Below are positions 33,903-43,902 of a stretch of DNA of 64,000 nt, one piece after another (the stretch's first letter is position 1; each line of letters opens with the position of its first letter). Below the pieces are notes generated by a model, which was given only the letters and a program-made list of their open reading frames with translations, did no database searches and was not told the origin of the DNA. Source of the stretch: Eublepharis macularius (taxonomy: Eukaryota > Chordata > Lepidosauria > Squamata > Eublepharidae); NCBI RefSeq assembly GCF_028583425.1, contig NC_072801.1, forward strand, positions 17,318,001-17,382,000. The letters are read 5' to 3'. The position numbers and the translations under genes were made by a program.

Positions 33903-34322
33903 TGCCAGCATGGTGTAACAGTAAGAGTATCGGACTAGGATCTGAGAGCCAAGCTACAAGTGACGCCTGACACAGGTTGGACACTTGTCAGCTTCCCTCA
34001 AGTTTTGATGGGAAATGTAGGCGTCCTGGTTTTACAGGTTGGCTCTCCATTACAGCTGCAAGACCAGGATGCCTACATTTCCCATCAAAACTTGAGGGAA
34101 GCTGACAAGTGTCCAACCTGTGTCAGGCGTCACTTGTAGCTTGGCTCTAAGAGACCCAGTTTCATATTCCCATGGAAGCTCTCTGGGTGACCTTGAGCCA
34201 CTTGCACACTCATAGCCCAGCCTACTTCACAGGGTCATTGTGAGGACAAACTGGAGGAGAAAAGAATGACGTGAGCCACTTTGGGGAGAAATGAGGGGTA
34301 TAAATAATGCAAATAAAATAAA
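33903..34322 (+). mobile_element. tRNA-SINE split by a foldback MITE
   Basis: Head AGCATGGTGTAACAGTAAGA to GATCTGA at 33945, then the MITE, then GAGACCCAGTTTCATATTCC, GGTGACCTTGAGCCAC, tail AAATAAAATAAATAC. Confidence 0.85.
33946..34147. mobile_element. PIF/Harbinger-type MITE, copy 1 (202 bp)
   Basis: Ends GAGCCAAGCTACAAGTGACG / CGTCACTTGTAGCTTGGCTC. Arms of about 90 bp are nearly perfect. Flanks TGA and TAA agree with a diverged 3-bp TWA duplication. Same length and ends as 50526-50727. Confidence 0.88.
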
Positions 34323-34369
34323 TACATCCTGGAACTGAAGCCCGTGCAGTTTCCTTGAGCTTTCTTATC

Positions 34370-34475
34370 CATTTTTATCTCACCCTTTCTCCAAGGAGCT
34401 TGGCTTCCCCTCCTCCATTTGTCCTTCACAACAATCCTATAAAGTAGCATTGTCAACCCAAAGTCAACTCAAGCA
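34370..34475 (-). mobile_element. tRNA-SINE body fragment
   Basis: TTTTATCTCACCCTTTCTCC, then CCTTCACAACAATCCTATAA, is the inverted SINE body; the head is lost. Confidence 0.45.
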
Positions 34476-34479
34476 GGAC

Positions 34480-35540
34480 ATGATGGGAACAGTCCACTTT
34501 TGGCCCCAGCCTCCGGTATTTGGATGCTCCTTTTAGCCACCCGTGATCAACGGCCAGTGACAGACCTCTCCTCTGTGAATTTTCCTCACTTCCATTTGAA
34601 GCTAGCTAAACAAGTCGCCATCACTGCATCTGTGGAGCCGTAGAAAGTGACACTTATCACAAAACAGTGGGGCTCCAGAATACAGTTCAGCAGCACCCGG
34701 TGGCTTTGTAGTCGGGTGCAGAAATGTTCTAAAATGGATCTTCCGCTACAATTTTTAATTTGCTGCAATCGAATCTCCGTTTCTGGGCATACCCAAAAAT
34801 CTTCATGAGAAAAGAGCGTGGCTATGGCAGGACTCAAAATATTTATACGTGCCATTCGCTTTTTGGTGCATGTATTAAGCACAAGCTGTTCACATATGGC
34901 TGTATCTGCAACCATTAAAGCTCTAATCCATTTACCAGCTGTGGGGTATACTTTGGTTTGAAAGTGTATGAATATTTTACTAGCTAGCAGGTTCCTCTTG
35001 CTTCCCTCACCAAGGTTAACCAGCCTTTCTTAATGCCTGGTGTCTGGCAACATGTATCATGGTATAAGCACTTGTATTTCAGGTTTTGATTTCTTACATA
35101 ACATCATACTCTTCCCTCATGGATTCATGTAGATCAGGGCACATCAAAAGTAGCTGTCAATAGAATTTTGGGTGATTAGTTTACAACTCCAGAACATTCC
35201 AGTTTCCATGAATTCCAGATGTCTTAATTGGCTCAGCCTGCATATATGATTTAAAGACATTGAGCTTTACCTTTAAACACCAGATCAAGCCAGAAGACAT
35301 ATTGGAAGATCTCTGAACAGATCTCCAGTGAAGGATGAGATCACATTTCAAATATCCCCATTCTAATTTTGTTTCTGTATTTGGTTGCACCATTGTCTGT
35401 TTCCCGAGGCCGATTTTTTTCTCCAGCATTATTTGTTTGTCCATTGTGTATCAGTGGCATTTTGTAAATGATGTATGAAATGACAATTAACTGGTGTAAA
35501 AGAAATTAAAACAAAAGAATAATAACAATTGATTCAGATA
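34480..35540. other. No recognised feature
   Basis: About 1 kb; short frames only, none matching a known protein by eye. Confidence 0.45.
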
Positions 35541-35544
35541 TTTG

Positions 35545-35853
35545 TATGCCGCTTTTGCCCCAATGAGAACCCCAAGCGGCTTATACTGTCATTCACCCCT
35601 CCTCCGTTTTATCCATACAACCTTGTGGTTCAGGTTAGGATGAAAGAGAATGACCGGCCTAAGTTCACCCATCGTGCTATCCTAAGCAGAGTTACACCCT
35701 TCTGATGGTTCATTGTCGTCTATGGGACTAGAATGGTATAATTCTGCTTAGGAGCGCACTGACGATGAGCATCCAGGGGAGAGTGGGGATTTGAACCTGG
35801 GTCTCCCACATCCTACTCTGACGTGCGTGTATCACTACACCACACTGGCTCTC
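35545..35853 (-). mobile_element. tRNA-SINE, inverted, carrying a small foldback
   Basis: Minus-strand SINE: GGGGATTTGAACCTGGGTCT (B box, inverted) and TATCACTACACCACACTGGC (head). Interrupted at 35671-35766. Confidence 0.85.
35671..35766. mobile_element. Small foldback element inside the SINE
   Basis: CGTGCTATCCTAAGCAGAGT pairs with ATTCTGCTTAGGAGCGCAC; member of the CAGTGCAATC family. Confidence 0.75.
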
Positions 35854-36085
35854 AGTGAAAATGTGGTGGACCAACCCTCCCGCCCCAATACGGCAGATTC
35901 CATATGTTAAAATCAAAATGAACTGAGTATGGCCGCAGTCAGCTAATCCGGTATGTGTGTGTTGGTGAGGGAGGGTGCTATCATTACATAACTGTGGACA
36001 GGAGTAGAAATTCCAGTTGAGGTCTTACATGGTTCTCTGATCAGTTTTATTTGCTTCATTTACATACCTGCCCCCTGACCCAGAT

Positions 36086-36275
36086 AGCCCAGGCGAGCCC
36101 AATGTCATCAGATCTCGGAAGTTAAGCAGACTTGGCCTTAGGCAGTAATTGGATGAGAGACGTCCAAAGAAGACCACGGTTGCAGAGGCAGGCAATGGTA
36201 AACTACTTCTTTTAGTCTCTTGCCTTGAAAACCCCACCAGAGGTCACCATAAGTCAGCTATGACTTGATGGCACT
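36086..36275 (+). mobile_element. 5S-rRNA-derived SINE
   Basis: TCATCAGATCTCGGAAGTTA with AGCAGACTTGG and TGGATGAGAGACGTCC are the 5S rRNA internal promoter region. The body GAGGCAGGCAATGGTAAACT and CATAAGTCAGCTATGACTTG is SINE. Not a 5S gene: the 5S part is incomplete and fused to the SINE body. Confidence 0.85.
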
Positions 36276-36296
36276 CTCCCCCACCACATACACCCA

Positions 36297-36857
36297 CCTT
36301 TCCTCCCTGATGAGGGCCCAAAGCAGAGGACATTGTTCTCCTCTCCTCTGTTTTATCCTCACAACAACCCTGTGAGGTAGGCTGGGCTGAGAATGTGTGA
36401 CTTGCCCAAGGTCCAGGGCCGGCTCCAGCGGTGCACGCGTGTGCATACACACCGGACTGTGTGATGATGTCACTGCGTGTGATGTCATCACACGGGGGCT
36501 GGAATGCACACGGGGAGCCTTCCAGCCCTCCCATTCAGTTGCTCTGCGGGCCAGGCGCAGCCGGCCGCCCTGGCCGCCAGCTGCACCTGGCCCGCAGAGC
36601 AACTGAACGGGAGGCTGCCTGCTCAGCTGCCCCACGCTGCCGCCACCAGCATGCGCTCCTGGCCGGTGGCGGTGGTGGTGGCGGCAGCTCTGTGGTACGT
36701 GCCCCTGCCCCCGGGTCAGCCCCCCCCCAGCGCCTTAGCACCTGAGGCGGCCGCCTCACTGGCCTCAATGGACGGGCCGGCCCTGCCAAGGTCACCTAAC
36801 AAACTTTCGTGGTGGAGCAGGGATTCAACACCTCTAATCCCTGTACCGCATAGGCTC
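36297..36857 (-). mobile_element. tRNA-SINE, inverted, split by a hAT MITE
   Basis: TTTATCCTCACAACAACCCT to CCAAGGTC (36413), resuming ACCTAACAAACTTTCGTGGT, GAGCAGGGATTCAACACC after 36793. Confidence 0.82.
36414..36785. mobile_element. GC-rich hAT MITE, 372 bp, TSD CCAAGGTC
   Basis: Ends CAGGGCCGGCTCC / GGGCCGGCCCTG with exact 8-bp repeats CCAAGGTC at 36406-36413 and 36786-36793. Contains a GC-rich inner palindrome (CAGTTGCTCTGCGGGCCAGG and inverse) and TGATGTCATCACAC. It looks like a small CpG island but is a transposon. Confidence 0.92.
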
Positions 36858-36974
36858 ATCAAACACATGCTCAGTTTTTGTTGGCTGGTTTGAATTTCCA
36901 AAACTGCTCAGAGGATAAAGGAGAGACTTTGCCTGCCAACTGGATGAACAAGTTTCCCATGAGCCCAGCCTGAA

Positions 36975-37180
36975 AGGAGGAGGAGGAGGAGGAGGAGGAC
37001 GTGCCTTCAGGTCAGAATTGACTCGCGGCATCCTCTCCCGTCGGGCATTCCAGGCATGAGATGAGTAAAGGTGGTTTGCCATTGCCGCCTTCCACATAGC
37101 AACCCCCGTCTTCCCCATCCAAGTGCTGACCATGGCTGGAGCCTAAATGATCCCTGACCAAATTGGGCTAATAAGCCTGC
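36975..37180 (-). mobile_element. 5S-rRNA-derived SINE, inverted, with (GGA)n
   Basis: TCAGAATTGACTCGCGGCAT, GGTGGTTTGCCATTGCCGCC, CATCCAAGTGCTGACCATGG, AAATTGGGCTAATAAGCCTG read as the inverted SINE body and 5S-like head. A GGA run at 36976-37000 adjoins. Confidence 0.65.
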
Positions 37181-37251
37181 TGGCCCTACCTGGGGTGTGA
37201 GTGTGTGATACCTGTCTAAAATGAAATTAGTACACTTCCGCTATGGACTCA

Positions 37252-37340
37252 CAGTGCAATCCTATGCGGAGATTAGTCTAGCCTAAGCCTATTGAAACCA
37301 GTGGGCTTAGACTGGAGTGACTCTGCATAGGATTGCACTG
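37252..37340. mobile_element. Small foldback element, near-perfect
   Basis: CAGTGCAATCCTATGCGGAG pairs with CTCTGCATAGGATTGCACTG; the inner arms AGCCTAAGCC / GGGCTTAGACTGG pair too. Confidence 0.9.
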
Positions 37341-37341
37341 T

Positions 37342-37915
37342 CAAGTCACTCCTCTCCTTGGAGCAGCTGCTTTCTCTCAGCCTAACTGTTGGATATTGTT
37401 TTGTTGCAGAGTAGAGAATTTGCACAGCCGATAAAGAATCACAGACACACGTGTGTTCAGCTTCTAAAATAAATGTTTACTACATATAGGGAAAAATAAT
37501 AAAGGTTACATTGGAGATAAAGAAGAGCTAACTCAGTTCCTACATCCTTACATCCTGAAGATAACGGTCTAACTCACTGGCGAGCAATGGCGTCCTCCTG
37601 AGTAAAGGAAAGAATGTCAATTGCCCCCCAATAAACCTGGTCAGCCAATAATCAATCCTAGATCTGTTCATTAAGCATGCAACTCCCCTTTTACCCTGGC
37701 GGGAAGAACAACTCGACATCTAACTGGCCTTATGCAAACCAGTTGTCTCTAACTAAACACAAACAGATTAACTCTTTCGTGACTGAAGAGAATGACACTT
37801 GTAAAAATCCCAACACTAACTTGTCTCGCCAAATTGATAATGAGGAGAAAATGCAAGAAGGGAGAATAGGTACATTGCCCCTGTGGCAGAAAGCGGGAAT
37901 AAAAATATATCAATA
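37342..37915 (+). mobile_element. tRNA-SINE 3' half, split by a solo LTR
   Basis: AAGTCACTCCTCTCCTTGGA...CTCTCAGCCTAAC (37386), then after the LTR TTGTCTCGCC, GATAATGAGGAGAAAATGCA, AAAGCGGGAATAAAAATATA. Confidence 0.75.
37387..37815. mobile_element. Solo LTR, 429 bp, TSD CTAAC
   Basis: Bounded by TGTTGG...CCAACA (6-bp inverted ends) with exact 5-bp repeats CTAAC at 37382-37386 and 37816-37820, inserted in a SINE. AATAAA motifs are at about 37468 and 37630; orientation not resolved. No internal viral region. Confidence 0.88.
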
Positions 37916-37919
37916 GATA

Positions 37920-38690
37920 GTAGTGTACTTTTATATGCATCTTTAAAGAAATTCCTGTGTGTCTAGTCATTGGTAAATTAAATGTTGTTTTAGCTATAGT
38001 CTTATCCAGGAGTAAAACTAACGGACTCATTGGGACTTACTTCTGAGTAGATCCACTTAAGGCTGCTCGCTTTGTTGTTCTGATCTTGCAAAACCATTTG
38101 TCTATTCTTCCTTCGTCAATAGCTCCTTACGGGTCTCAAGTGGATAGCTACAATTGTAACGTTGCTGTTTCTGTGAAAGTGATTTTAGTGTCTTCTTGAC
38201 CAGAGGTCAGACGAAAGGGGCATTCTATAAACAGAAACGATTCCAGGAAATTACATATAATCCTCCATAGTGCATCAATAAAAGAAAACAATCACAAAGA
38301 GCAACACACAATAAAATTCTCAATTATCTTTATGATAATCTACCACACGCGTTTCTGGACAAGACTGGTGGGATTTTGTAGCTTCTCAAACAAGCAGACA
38401 CACTTTTCCTTCCCTCTTGTTATGCTATTGGCAAGTAAAAACTCACACTTTGGGTTGATTAGATCAGTGGAACTGTCTAGTCCAGCTAACAAGCACACCA
38501 AAAATCCAGACCTTGGTTTCTAAATATTGGAACCATACCATCAATGAAGAGGATATGCAGAGAAGAAATGCGGAGAAAACCATGCTTTAGAATGAATGGT
38601 GGCATTAAAAATAGATATATAAAATCAAATAGCTCTCCTACTACCTTATTTGGCAGTATAAATACCGTGTTTCCAGATAATCAGAATGTC
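37920..38690. other. No clear feature
   Basis: GGGACTTACTTCTGAGTAGA at about 38033 is a stray piece of the CAGTGCAATC foldback family context. The rest is unassigned. Confidence 0.4.
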
Positions 38691-38885
38691 CCTGGAGAAC
38701 TTGCGTAGTGGTTAGAGGGTTGGACTTGGAAGACCCAGGTTCCAATCCTTACCCAGCCATCATGCCATGGACCGGTCACCCAGCTAAACCTGCACCGCAG
38801 GGTTGTTGCGAAGATAAAATGGAAAAGGGACAAAAGGAGTATGCTGCTCTAAACTGTTCGGAAGGGTGCGATAAAATACAGACAG
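38690..38885 (+). mobile_element. tRNA-derived SINE
   Basis: TTGCGTAGTGGTTAGAGGGT head, CAGGTTCCAATCC B box, GCAGGGTTGTTGCGAAGATA body, CGGAAGGGTGCGATAAAATA end. Confidence 0.82.
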
Positions 38886-39102
38886 ACGGAATTAATTATA
38901 CTACAGCAAGCCAATGCACACAAATGCCTCTACCTCTCCAAATGCCTGCTTTGTTTTATTTTATTTTTTTTAAAAGCATTTTAAAACTGTCTCACTAAAA
39001 GCTTAGCAGAGAAGGTTCCTCATCCTCTTGGAGAAGAGTGACAGGGGGGGTGCCTCAGGGATCTGTCCTGGGCCCTGTGTTGTTCCACATCTTTATAAAT
39101 GA

Positions 39103-39189
39103 ATCGCGCTAGAAAGACGCTATACTTGCGGGTGTTTAGCGAACATTTAGTGCAACGCCGGGACGCGCCGAGGTAGTGTGGATTCAGCC
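39103..39189. mobile_element. Right half of foldback copy-E type, inside CR1
   Basis: CGCTAGAAAGACGCTATACT to GTGTGGATTCAGCC matches the right half of 26763-26942. The left half is missing; CR1 sequence continues directly on either side with about one base lost. Confidence 0.85.
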
Positions 39190-39686
39190 TTGGATGAAGT
39201 ACTAGAAGGGGTGCTTATCAAATGTGAAGATGATATTAAACTAGGAGGGGTAGCAAAAACAGTAGAAGACAGAATCAAGATTCAGGACGATCCTGACAGA
39301 CTGGAAAACTGGGCTAAAACAAACAAAATGAATTTTAACAGAGATAAATTTAAAGTCCTGCATTTAGGTAGGAAAAATCAAAGGCATAATTATAGGATGG
39401 GGGAGACTTGTCTTGACAGCAGTACATGTGAAAAGGATCTGGGGGGTGTCAGTAGATCATACACTGAACATGAATCAGCTGTGCGATGCAGTAGCTAAAA
39501 AAGGCAAAGGCTGTATCAACAGACGTGTAATCTAAGTGTCCAGATCACATGAAGTTATGGTATTGCTCTACTTTGCTCTGGTTAGACCTCACTTCGAGTC
39601 CTGTGTTCATTTTTGGGAACCGCAGTTTAAGAAGGATGTTGACAAACTGGAACATGTCCAAAGGAAGGTAACAAAGATGGTGAGGG
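39190..39686 (+). pseudogene. CR1 ORF2 C-terminal remnant
   Basis: LIKCEDDIKLGGVAKTVEDR (YADD-box region; FADD drifted to CEDD), then LENWAKTNKMNFNRDKFKVL and LHLGRKNQ, a frame change near 39450, then [20 protein letters not shown]. Typical CR1/L3 reverse transcriptase end, with a damaged active site and frameshifts. Confidence 0.88.
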
Positions 39687-39792
39687 TTCGCGTGACGTCG
39701 CACAAAACGCGCGCGAGAAAACGCGATATTTTGCGTTTTCCACGCAACATGGCGTGACGTTCCGGAGGCAGGTAAGCCGTCTGGAAACGGCC
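39687..39792. mobile_element. Half of a long-foldback element, inside CR1
   Basis: CAGGTAAGCCGTCTGGAAAC then GGCC is the right end of the copy A-C family. The left partner is absent. The interior has GTGACGT twice and ACGCGCGCGAGAAAACGCG. Confidence 0.75.
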
Positions 39793-39917
39793 CAAGTTCT
39801 ATGATGAAAGACTGGAGCTGGGTATGTTTAGCCTGGAGAGGAGGGGAGTGAGAGGTGATATGATAGCCCACTTCAAGTATTTGAAGGGCTGTCTCATAGA
39901 GGATGGAGCAGAGTTGT

Positions 39918-41095
39918 TTTATTTATTTATTTTTGTCATTTATAGTCCACCTTTCTTACTGAGACTCTAGGCGGATTACATAGTGTGAGATTAGTACAAT
40001 CAGTGGCAAGGACAAAGGCAGGCATTTCCATACAGTGTCGAGAACATTTCCGTAAACAATGTCATAGGGTAAATGAATACAAGTTTACAAAGATAATAGT
40101 ATTAGCAAGGATCCAATATGGGGTTGAAGAATTGCTGAAACAGAACATAATCAATTCTAGGACTTACATTAAACAACGTGAAGCACAGGTAGTATATAGG
40201 AGTGCATATTTAAAGCAACAGATAATATGTAAGGCCACATAATGGTGAAATCTATGGTTTCTAACTCATTAGCAAAACACCTGGGATCCCTTTCCTACAA
40301 TACCACCCTCTTAGCTGAGAAAAAAGGCCTTTTTGAATAATTCAGTTTTGCATTGTTTGCGGAAAGCCAGGAGGGTGGGGCCTCTCCTGACCTCCTCAGG
40401 CAGGCCGTTCCATAGGATAGGGGCCACCACAGTGAAAGCCTGTGTACGGGCTGCTGTTGATTTCACCCATGTACAAGCTGGCACCTGCAAGAGACCCTGT
40501 TCAGATGAGCAAAGCTGCCGTGGAAGGACATAGGGAGAGAGGCGGTCCCGTAGGTATGTTGGACCAAGGCTGTGAAGGGCTTTGTATGTAATAACCATTA
40601 CCTTGAACTGAGCACGGCAACTGATAGGTAGCCAATGGAGTGACTGTAGGATGTGAGTGATGTTCAAGCTCCTGCTTGCACCTGATAATAGTCGAGCCAC
40701 AGCATTTTGCACCAATTGAAGCCTCCTAGTTAACTTAGATGGGAGACCAATGTATAGTGCATTACAATAGTCAAGTTTTGATGTTTCCATAGCGTGGATC
40801 CAGGTGGCCAGGTCGGCCGTGTCGAGATAAGAAGCCATTTTCCAGGCTAGAGTGAGATTGTAGTAAGCGTTTTTTGCAGCTGCCTTAACTTGTTTTTCTA
40901 GTAGTAGTGCTGGATCCAGTATAACCCCTAGGCTTTTAACTGAGTCTGCAAGCGTCAAACTCCATCAAAGGTGAGGAGTACAATGTCTTTCAAGATCTCT
41001 GACTTGCCAACAAGCATCTCTTCAGTCTTGTCTGGGTTCAATTTTAATTTGTTATTTTTCAACCATTTCACTACAGCTGTCAAGCAGCAATCTAA
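39918..41095 (-). mobile_element. L2-type LINE 3' part inserted in CR1
   Basis: Minus-strand ORF at 40311-40958 plus 3'UTR to 39918, ending on the minus strand with AAATAAATAAAT. CR1 text resumes exactly after it (TTCTGTTGTCCCAGAAGGCC). A second copy of this 3'UTR is at 44568-44895. Confidence 0.88.
40311..40958 (-). pseudogene. L2 reverse-transcriptase C-terminal fragment
   Basis: 215 uninterrupted codons: SVKSLGVILDPALLLEKQVK, then LDYCNALYIGLPSKLTRRLQ, LVQNAVARLLSGASR, SLHWLPISCRAQFKVMVITY, YKALHSLGPTYLRDRLSPY. These are the standard L2/CR1-superfamily C-terminal blocks. The frame is intact to its stop but 5'-truncated, so it cannot move by itself. The long intact frame suggests a young insertion. 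Confidence 0.9.
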
Positions 41096-41611
41096 GATTT
41101 CTGTTGTCCCAGAAGGCCAGATCAGAACCAAAGGTTTAAAATTAAGTCAAAAGAGTTTTTGGCTAAACTCTTCCTGACAGTTACAGTGGTTCCTCAGTGG
41201 AACAGACTTCCACGGGAGGTCATGGGCACTGGGCTCTCCATCTTTGGAGGTTCCTAAGAAGAGGCTAGATGGCCACCTGACAGCAATGATTCTGTGACTC
41301 AATATACATATATGGAGATCAGGAGGGGGAAGAAATGAAGGGATTATCTGATCCTAGGCTCTTGAGGCCCCTTCTTACATGCTCTGGGTAATGCCGATAG
41401 CCACTTAAAGGTTAGGAAGGAATTTTCCTCCAAGCCTGATTAGCCAGGGATCTTGGAGGGTTTTTTTGCCTTCCTCTGGTATAGTGCAGGGGGTCACTGG
41501 GGAGAGGAGGGGGAGGTAGCAGTGAATTTCCTGCACTGTGCACTGGGCTGAACTAGATGGCCCTTGGGACCCTTTCAGCTCTATGTTTTCCATGTTCCTA
41601 AGATGCCTGGT

Positions 41612-41815
41612 GTGGAGGGAAGGCAGCATAGTATAGCCTGATCTCATCAGATCTTGGAAGCTAAGCAGGGCCAGTACTTTGATGGGCAACCACCAAGGAA
41701 GACTGCAGAGGAAGGCACTGGCAAACCACCTCTGCTTCTCTCTTGCCTTGTCAGCTGAGCTCCCTGCTAGGGTTGTAATTAACTTAATTGTGACTTGATG
41801 GCACATGTACACACA
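41612..41815 (+). mobile_element. 5S-rRNA-derived SINE
   Basis: CCTGATCTCATCAGATCTTG, GAAGCTAAGCAGGGCCAGTA, TTTGATGGGCAACCACCAAG (5S-like), then GGCACTGGCAAACCACCTCT and TTGTGACTTGATGGCAC. Confidence 0.88.
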
Positions 41816-41837
41816 CAACGTGCCTGGTAGACAACTA

Positions 41838-42057
41838 GGGATGCAAGCCTCCAGGTAGTGGCTGGCAATCTCCTGGAATTACAACTGGTCTCCAGGCCGC
41901 AGAGATCAGTTCACCTGGAGAAAATGGCTACTTTGGGGGTGGACTCTATGGAATTATGCCATGCCAAGCTCCTTTCCCTCCCCAAACCACACTTTCTCCA
42001 GGTTTCACCCCCCCCCCCCAGATCTCCAGGAATTTCCCAAGTTGTAGCTGGCAACCC
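41838..42057 (+). mobile_element. GGGTTGCCA foldback MITE flanked by TA
   Basis: GGGATGCAAGCCTCCAGG start, TAGCTGGCAACCC end, TA on both sides. Interior CTGGAGAAAATGGCTACTTT. Confidence 0.85.
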
Positions 42058-42631
42058 TATAGACAACGGTGAGAAGGGAGCTCCACAGTGACACAACAGA
42101 AGAAAGGACTGTGTCCCTTGCCTCAGTAAATATGCCTTGATAATATGCCTTGCATTTGCCGCAGTCTTTGAAACAGAGATTAATGTTTGGGTATAGGAGC
42201 AGTTTCCATGGATCCTAGTCTGAAATCTGTAATGTGTAATCCAAGGTTCTTTTGAATACGTAAACTATAAACTAAACTCTATCACCTTTCTCCTCCTGTC
42301 TGCTTTGAAGTAAAATTGCTCTTATTGCCTTGGAAAGTGCATTGATACTTTTAAAAAAAAACACACACAGACATTATGTCTGGAAAGCATTTGACTGCGC
42401 AGCTGGCATCTTAAATAGAAAGGGGACATTCCTTGAGTCTTAAAAACTGCAATGCTTTGTGGAAAAACCCATTGTAGAGGTAACACAACACTGTGCTGAA
42501 TCATTTTTAGTTAAGAGAAAAAGAAAGGCAGGAACTACAGTGCAGGATATTGAAAAGGAATTGAAAACTGCCTTTTAAAGTGACTGTGTATGAACTTGGT
42601 TGGTGAAACTGCTGAAATGACTCTTCTACTA

Positions 42632-42845
42632 GGGTTGCCAGCTCCAAGTTGGGAAATTCCTGGAGATCTGGGGGGGTAAAACCTGGAGAAAGTGGGGTTT
42701 GGGGAGGGAAAAGACCTTGGCATGGCATAATTCCATAGTCCACCCCCCAAAGTAGCCATTTTCTCCAGGTGAACTGATCTTTGTGGCCTGGAGACCAGTT
42801 GTAATTCCAGGAGATCTCCAGCCACTACCTGGAGGCTGGCAACCC
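42632..42845 (-). mobile_element. GGGTTGCCA foldback MITE flanked by TA
   Basis: GGGTTGCCAGCTCC start, GGAGGCTGGCAACCC end, TA on both sides, inverted relative to the copy 575 bp upstream. TA flanks would suit a Tc1/mariner-type element. Confidence 0.87.
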
Positions 42846-43084
42846 TATCCTCTACCCACCTTTAGAATGGTGAAGTACTGATTACTTTATGCCTCTTTTT
42901 AATCTGATACAAGCACATGATAAAACTTCAGCATATACAATAGTAAACAAAGAATAATGAAAGAATCCTCTTTATTCTTCAGGACAAAGGTGAAAACCGT
43001 GGTTCAATTGCCCATTTTACATGTTTCTGGCTTTATATAGATATATAGCTTAATATAATGGAGTTGATATAGATTATTTACTTG

Positions 43085-43205
43085 CTCAGAGCTCACCCTC
43101 CCCATAAAGAAGATCAGCTGGGTACTTGGTTTTCTTCCCCTCTCCCTTTTAATTCTTACAACCCTGTTCTGTAGGCCAGGCTGAGAAATGGTAGTTTAGC
43201 AGGGA
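43085..43205 (-). mobile_element. tRNA-SINE body fragment
   Basis: TTTAATTCTTACAACCCTGT, then GTAGGCCAGGCTGAGAAATG; inverted body only. Confidence 0.4.
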
Positions 43206-43689
43206 TTTGTGCATAATCCATTTCCTCCTCTCCAGTTTCTATACACCTGTCACCCACCCCCTTCTCAATTCAGTAGAAAAATATTTTTCTAAAGACGATG
43301 TCTACTTGTGCTGTCCTACCACAGGCTTGCATTTCATATAGCTTTATAATTCTTTTATTTTAGCAGAAAATTGCAGACTGACTCAGGATGTTTTTGATAG
43401 AGGCATGTGAAGCCAGTAAAACTCTCCAAACGATACAACTCACTGTCTCAGGAAGGTTTTTAAGTACTGTCTAATAAAAATGGGGAGAGAATTTTAGGCC
43501 CCCCCCATGTTAAATAACTATGCAGTTTAGCCGTTGTCACTCATTGAAATGTGGGGTTTTGTAGATAGATTTTTTTAAAATATAAAATTAAAAAGAAAGC
43601 GTTGCCTCTGACCAGGTGCGCTTCCCATATTAATACCCAGATCTTCTGTTTAAAAGAATTCACATTTAGTTTCGAAGAATTATTTCCCC

Positions 43690-43844
43690 CCCTCGGAACC
43701 CCCTCTCACTCAACACCCTCCAGCCACGCCCCCTTTCAAGAAGCCACGCCCCTCCCGTTCCTAACGACTCCGGGGCTTCGGTTCCGTCTTCATTTCCAAG
43801 GGGAATAGCAGCATTCCCGTAGGCCGGCTTTAAGCAGACTCTTC
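43690..43844 (+). promoter_or_regulatory. CPPED1: CPPED1 proximal promoter / 5'UTR
   Basis: Two identical CCACGCCCC boxes (43724-43732 and 43744-43752; Sp/KLF-type sites) lie about 95-120 bp upstream of the CPPED1 ATG. The local CpG content is above that of the flanks and there is no TATA box. The interval 43801-43844 is probably 5'UTR. Placement as promoter is inferred from position and motif; no start site can be read. Confidence 0.65.
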
Positions 43845-43902
43845 ATGGCCGAGGAAGTGTTCCAGAAGGCCCGAAATAGGACCTTGAGCGTTTTCTGCGA
43901 AG
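43845..43902 (+). CDS. CPPED1: CPPED1 coding exon 1
   Basis: Short first coding exon of CPPED1, a calcineurin-like metallophosphoesterase domain protein reported to dephosphorylate AKT1. It encodes 19 residues (MAEEVFQKARNRTLSVFCE) plus one base and ends at a GT donor (GAAG|GTATAC), phase 1. Joined to the exon at 58576 it reads through without a stop, with GAT (Asp) across the junction. The N-terminal text (F..AR.RTL..F) matches the usual CPPED1 start. The exon is too short for ordinary frame listing and was recognised by similarity plus matching intron phase. The donor is non-consensus after +3. GC boxes lie about 100 bp upstream. Confidence 0.9.

Larger units (their letters stand above)
39010..41600 (+). 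mobile_element. CR1 LINE, 3' part, with three insertions
   Basis: CR1 segments: 39010-39102 (reverse transcriptase [13 protein letters not shown] region), 39190-39686 (C-terminal ORF2), 39793-39917, and 41096-41600 (3'UTR, ending with CTGAACTAGATGGCCCTTGG). Between them lie two half-palindromes and an L2 element. The CR1 reading frame is broken in several places, so it is a dead copy. Confidence 0.9.
9727..43844. other. SHISA9-CPPED1 intergenic region
   Basis: About 34 kb between divergent start codons. Its interior is mostly transposable elements (listed separately). No other protein-coding or conserved RNA gene was recognised. Confidence 0.7.

Noticed and set aside
36086-36180. Possible 5S rRNA gene (also 41612, 52300)
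   Set aside because: Only part of 5S is present and it is fused to a repeated SINE body.
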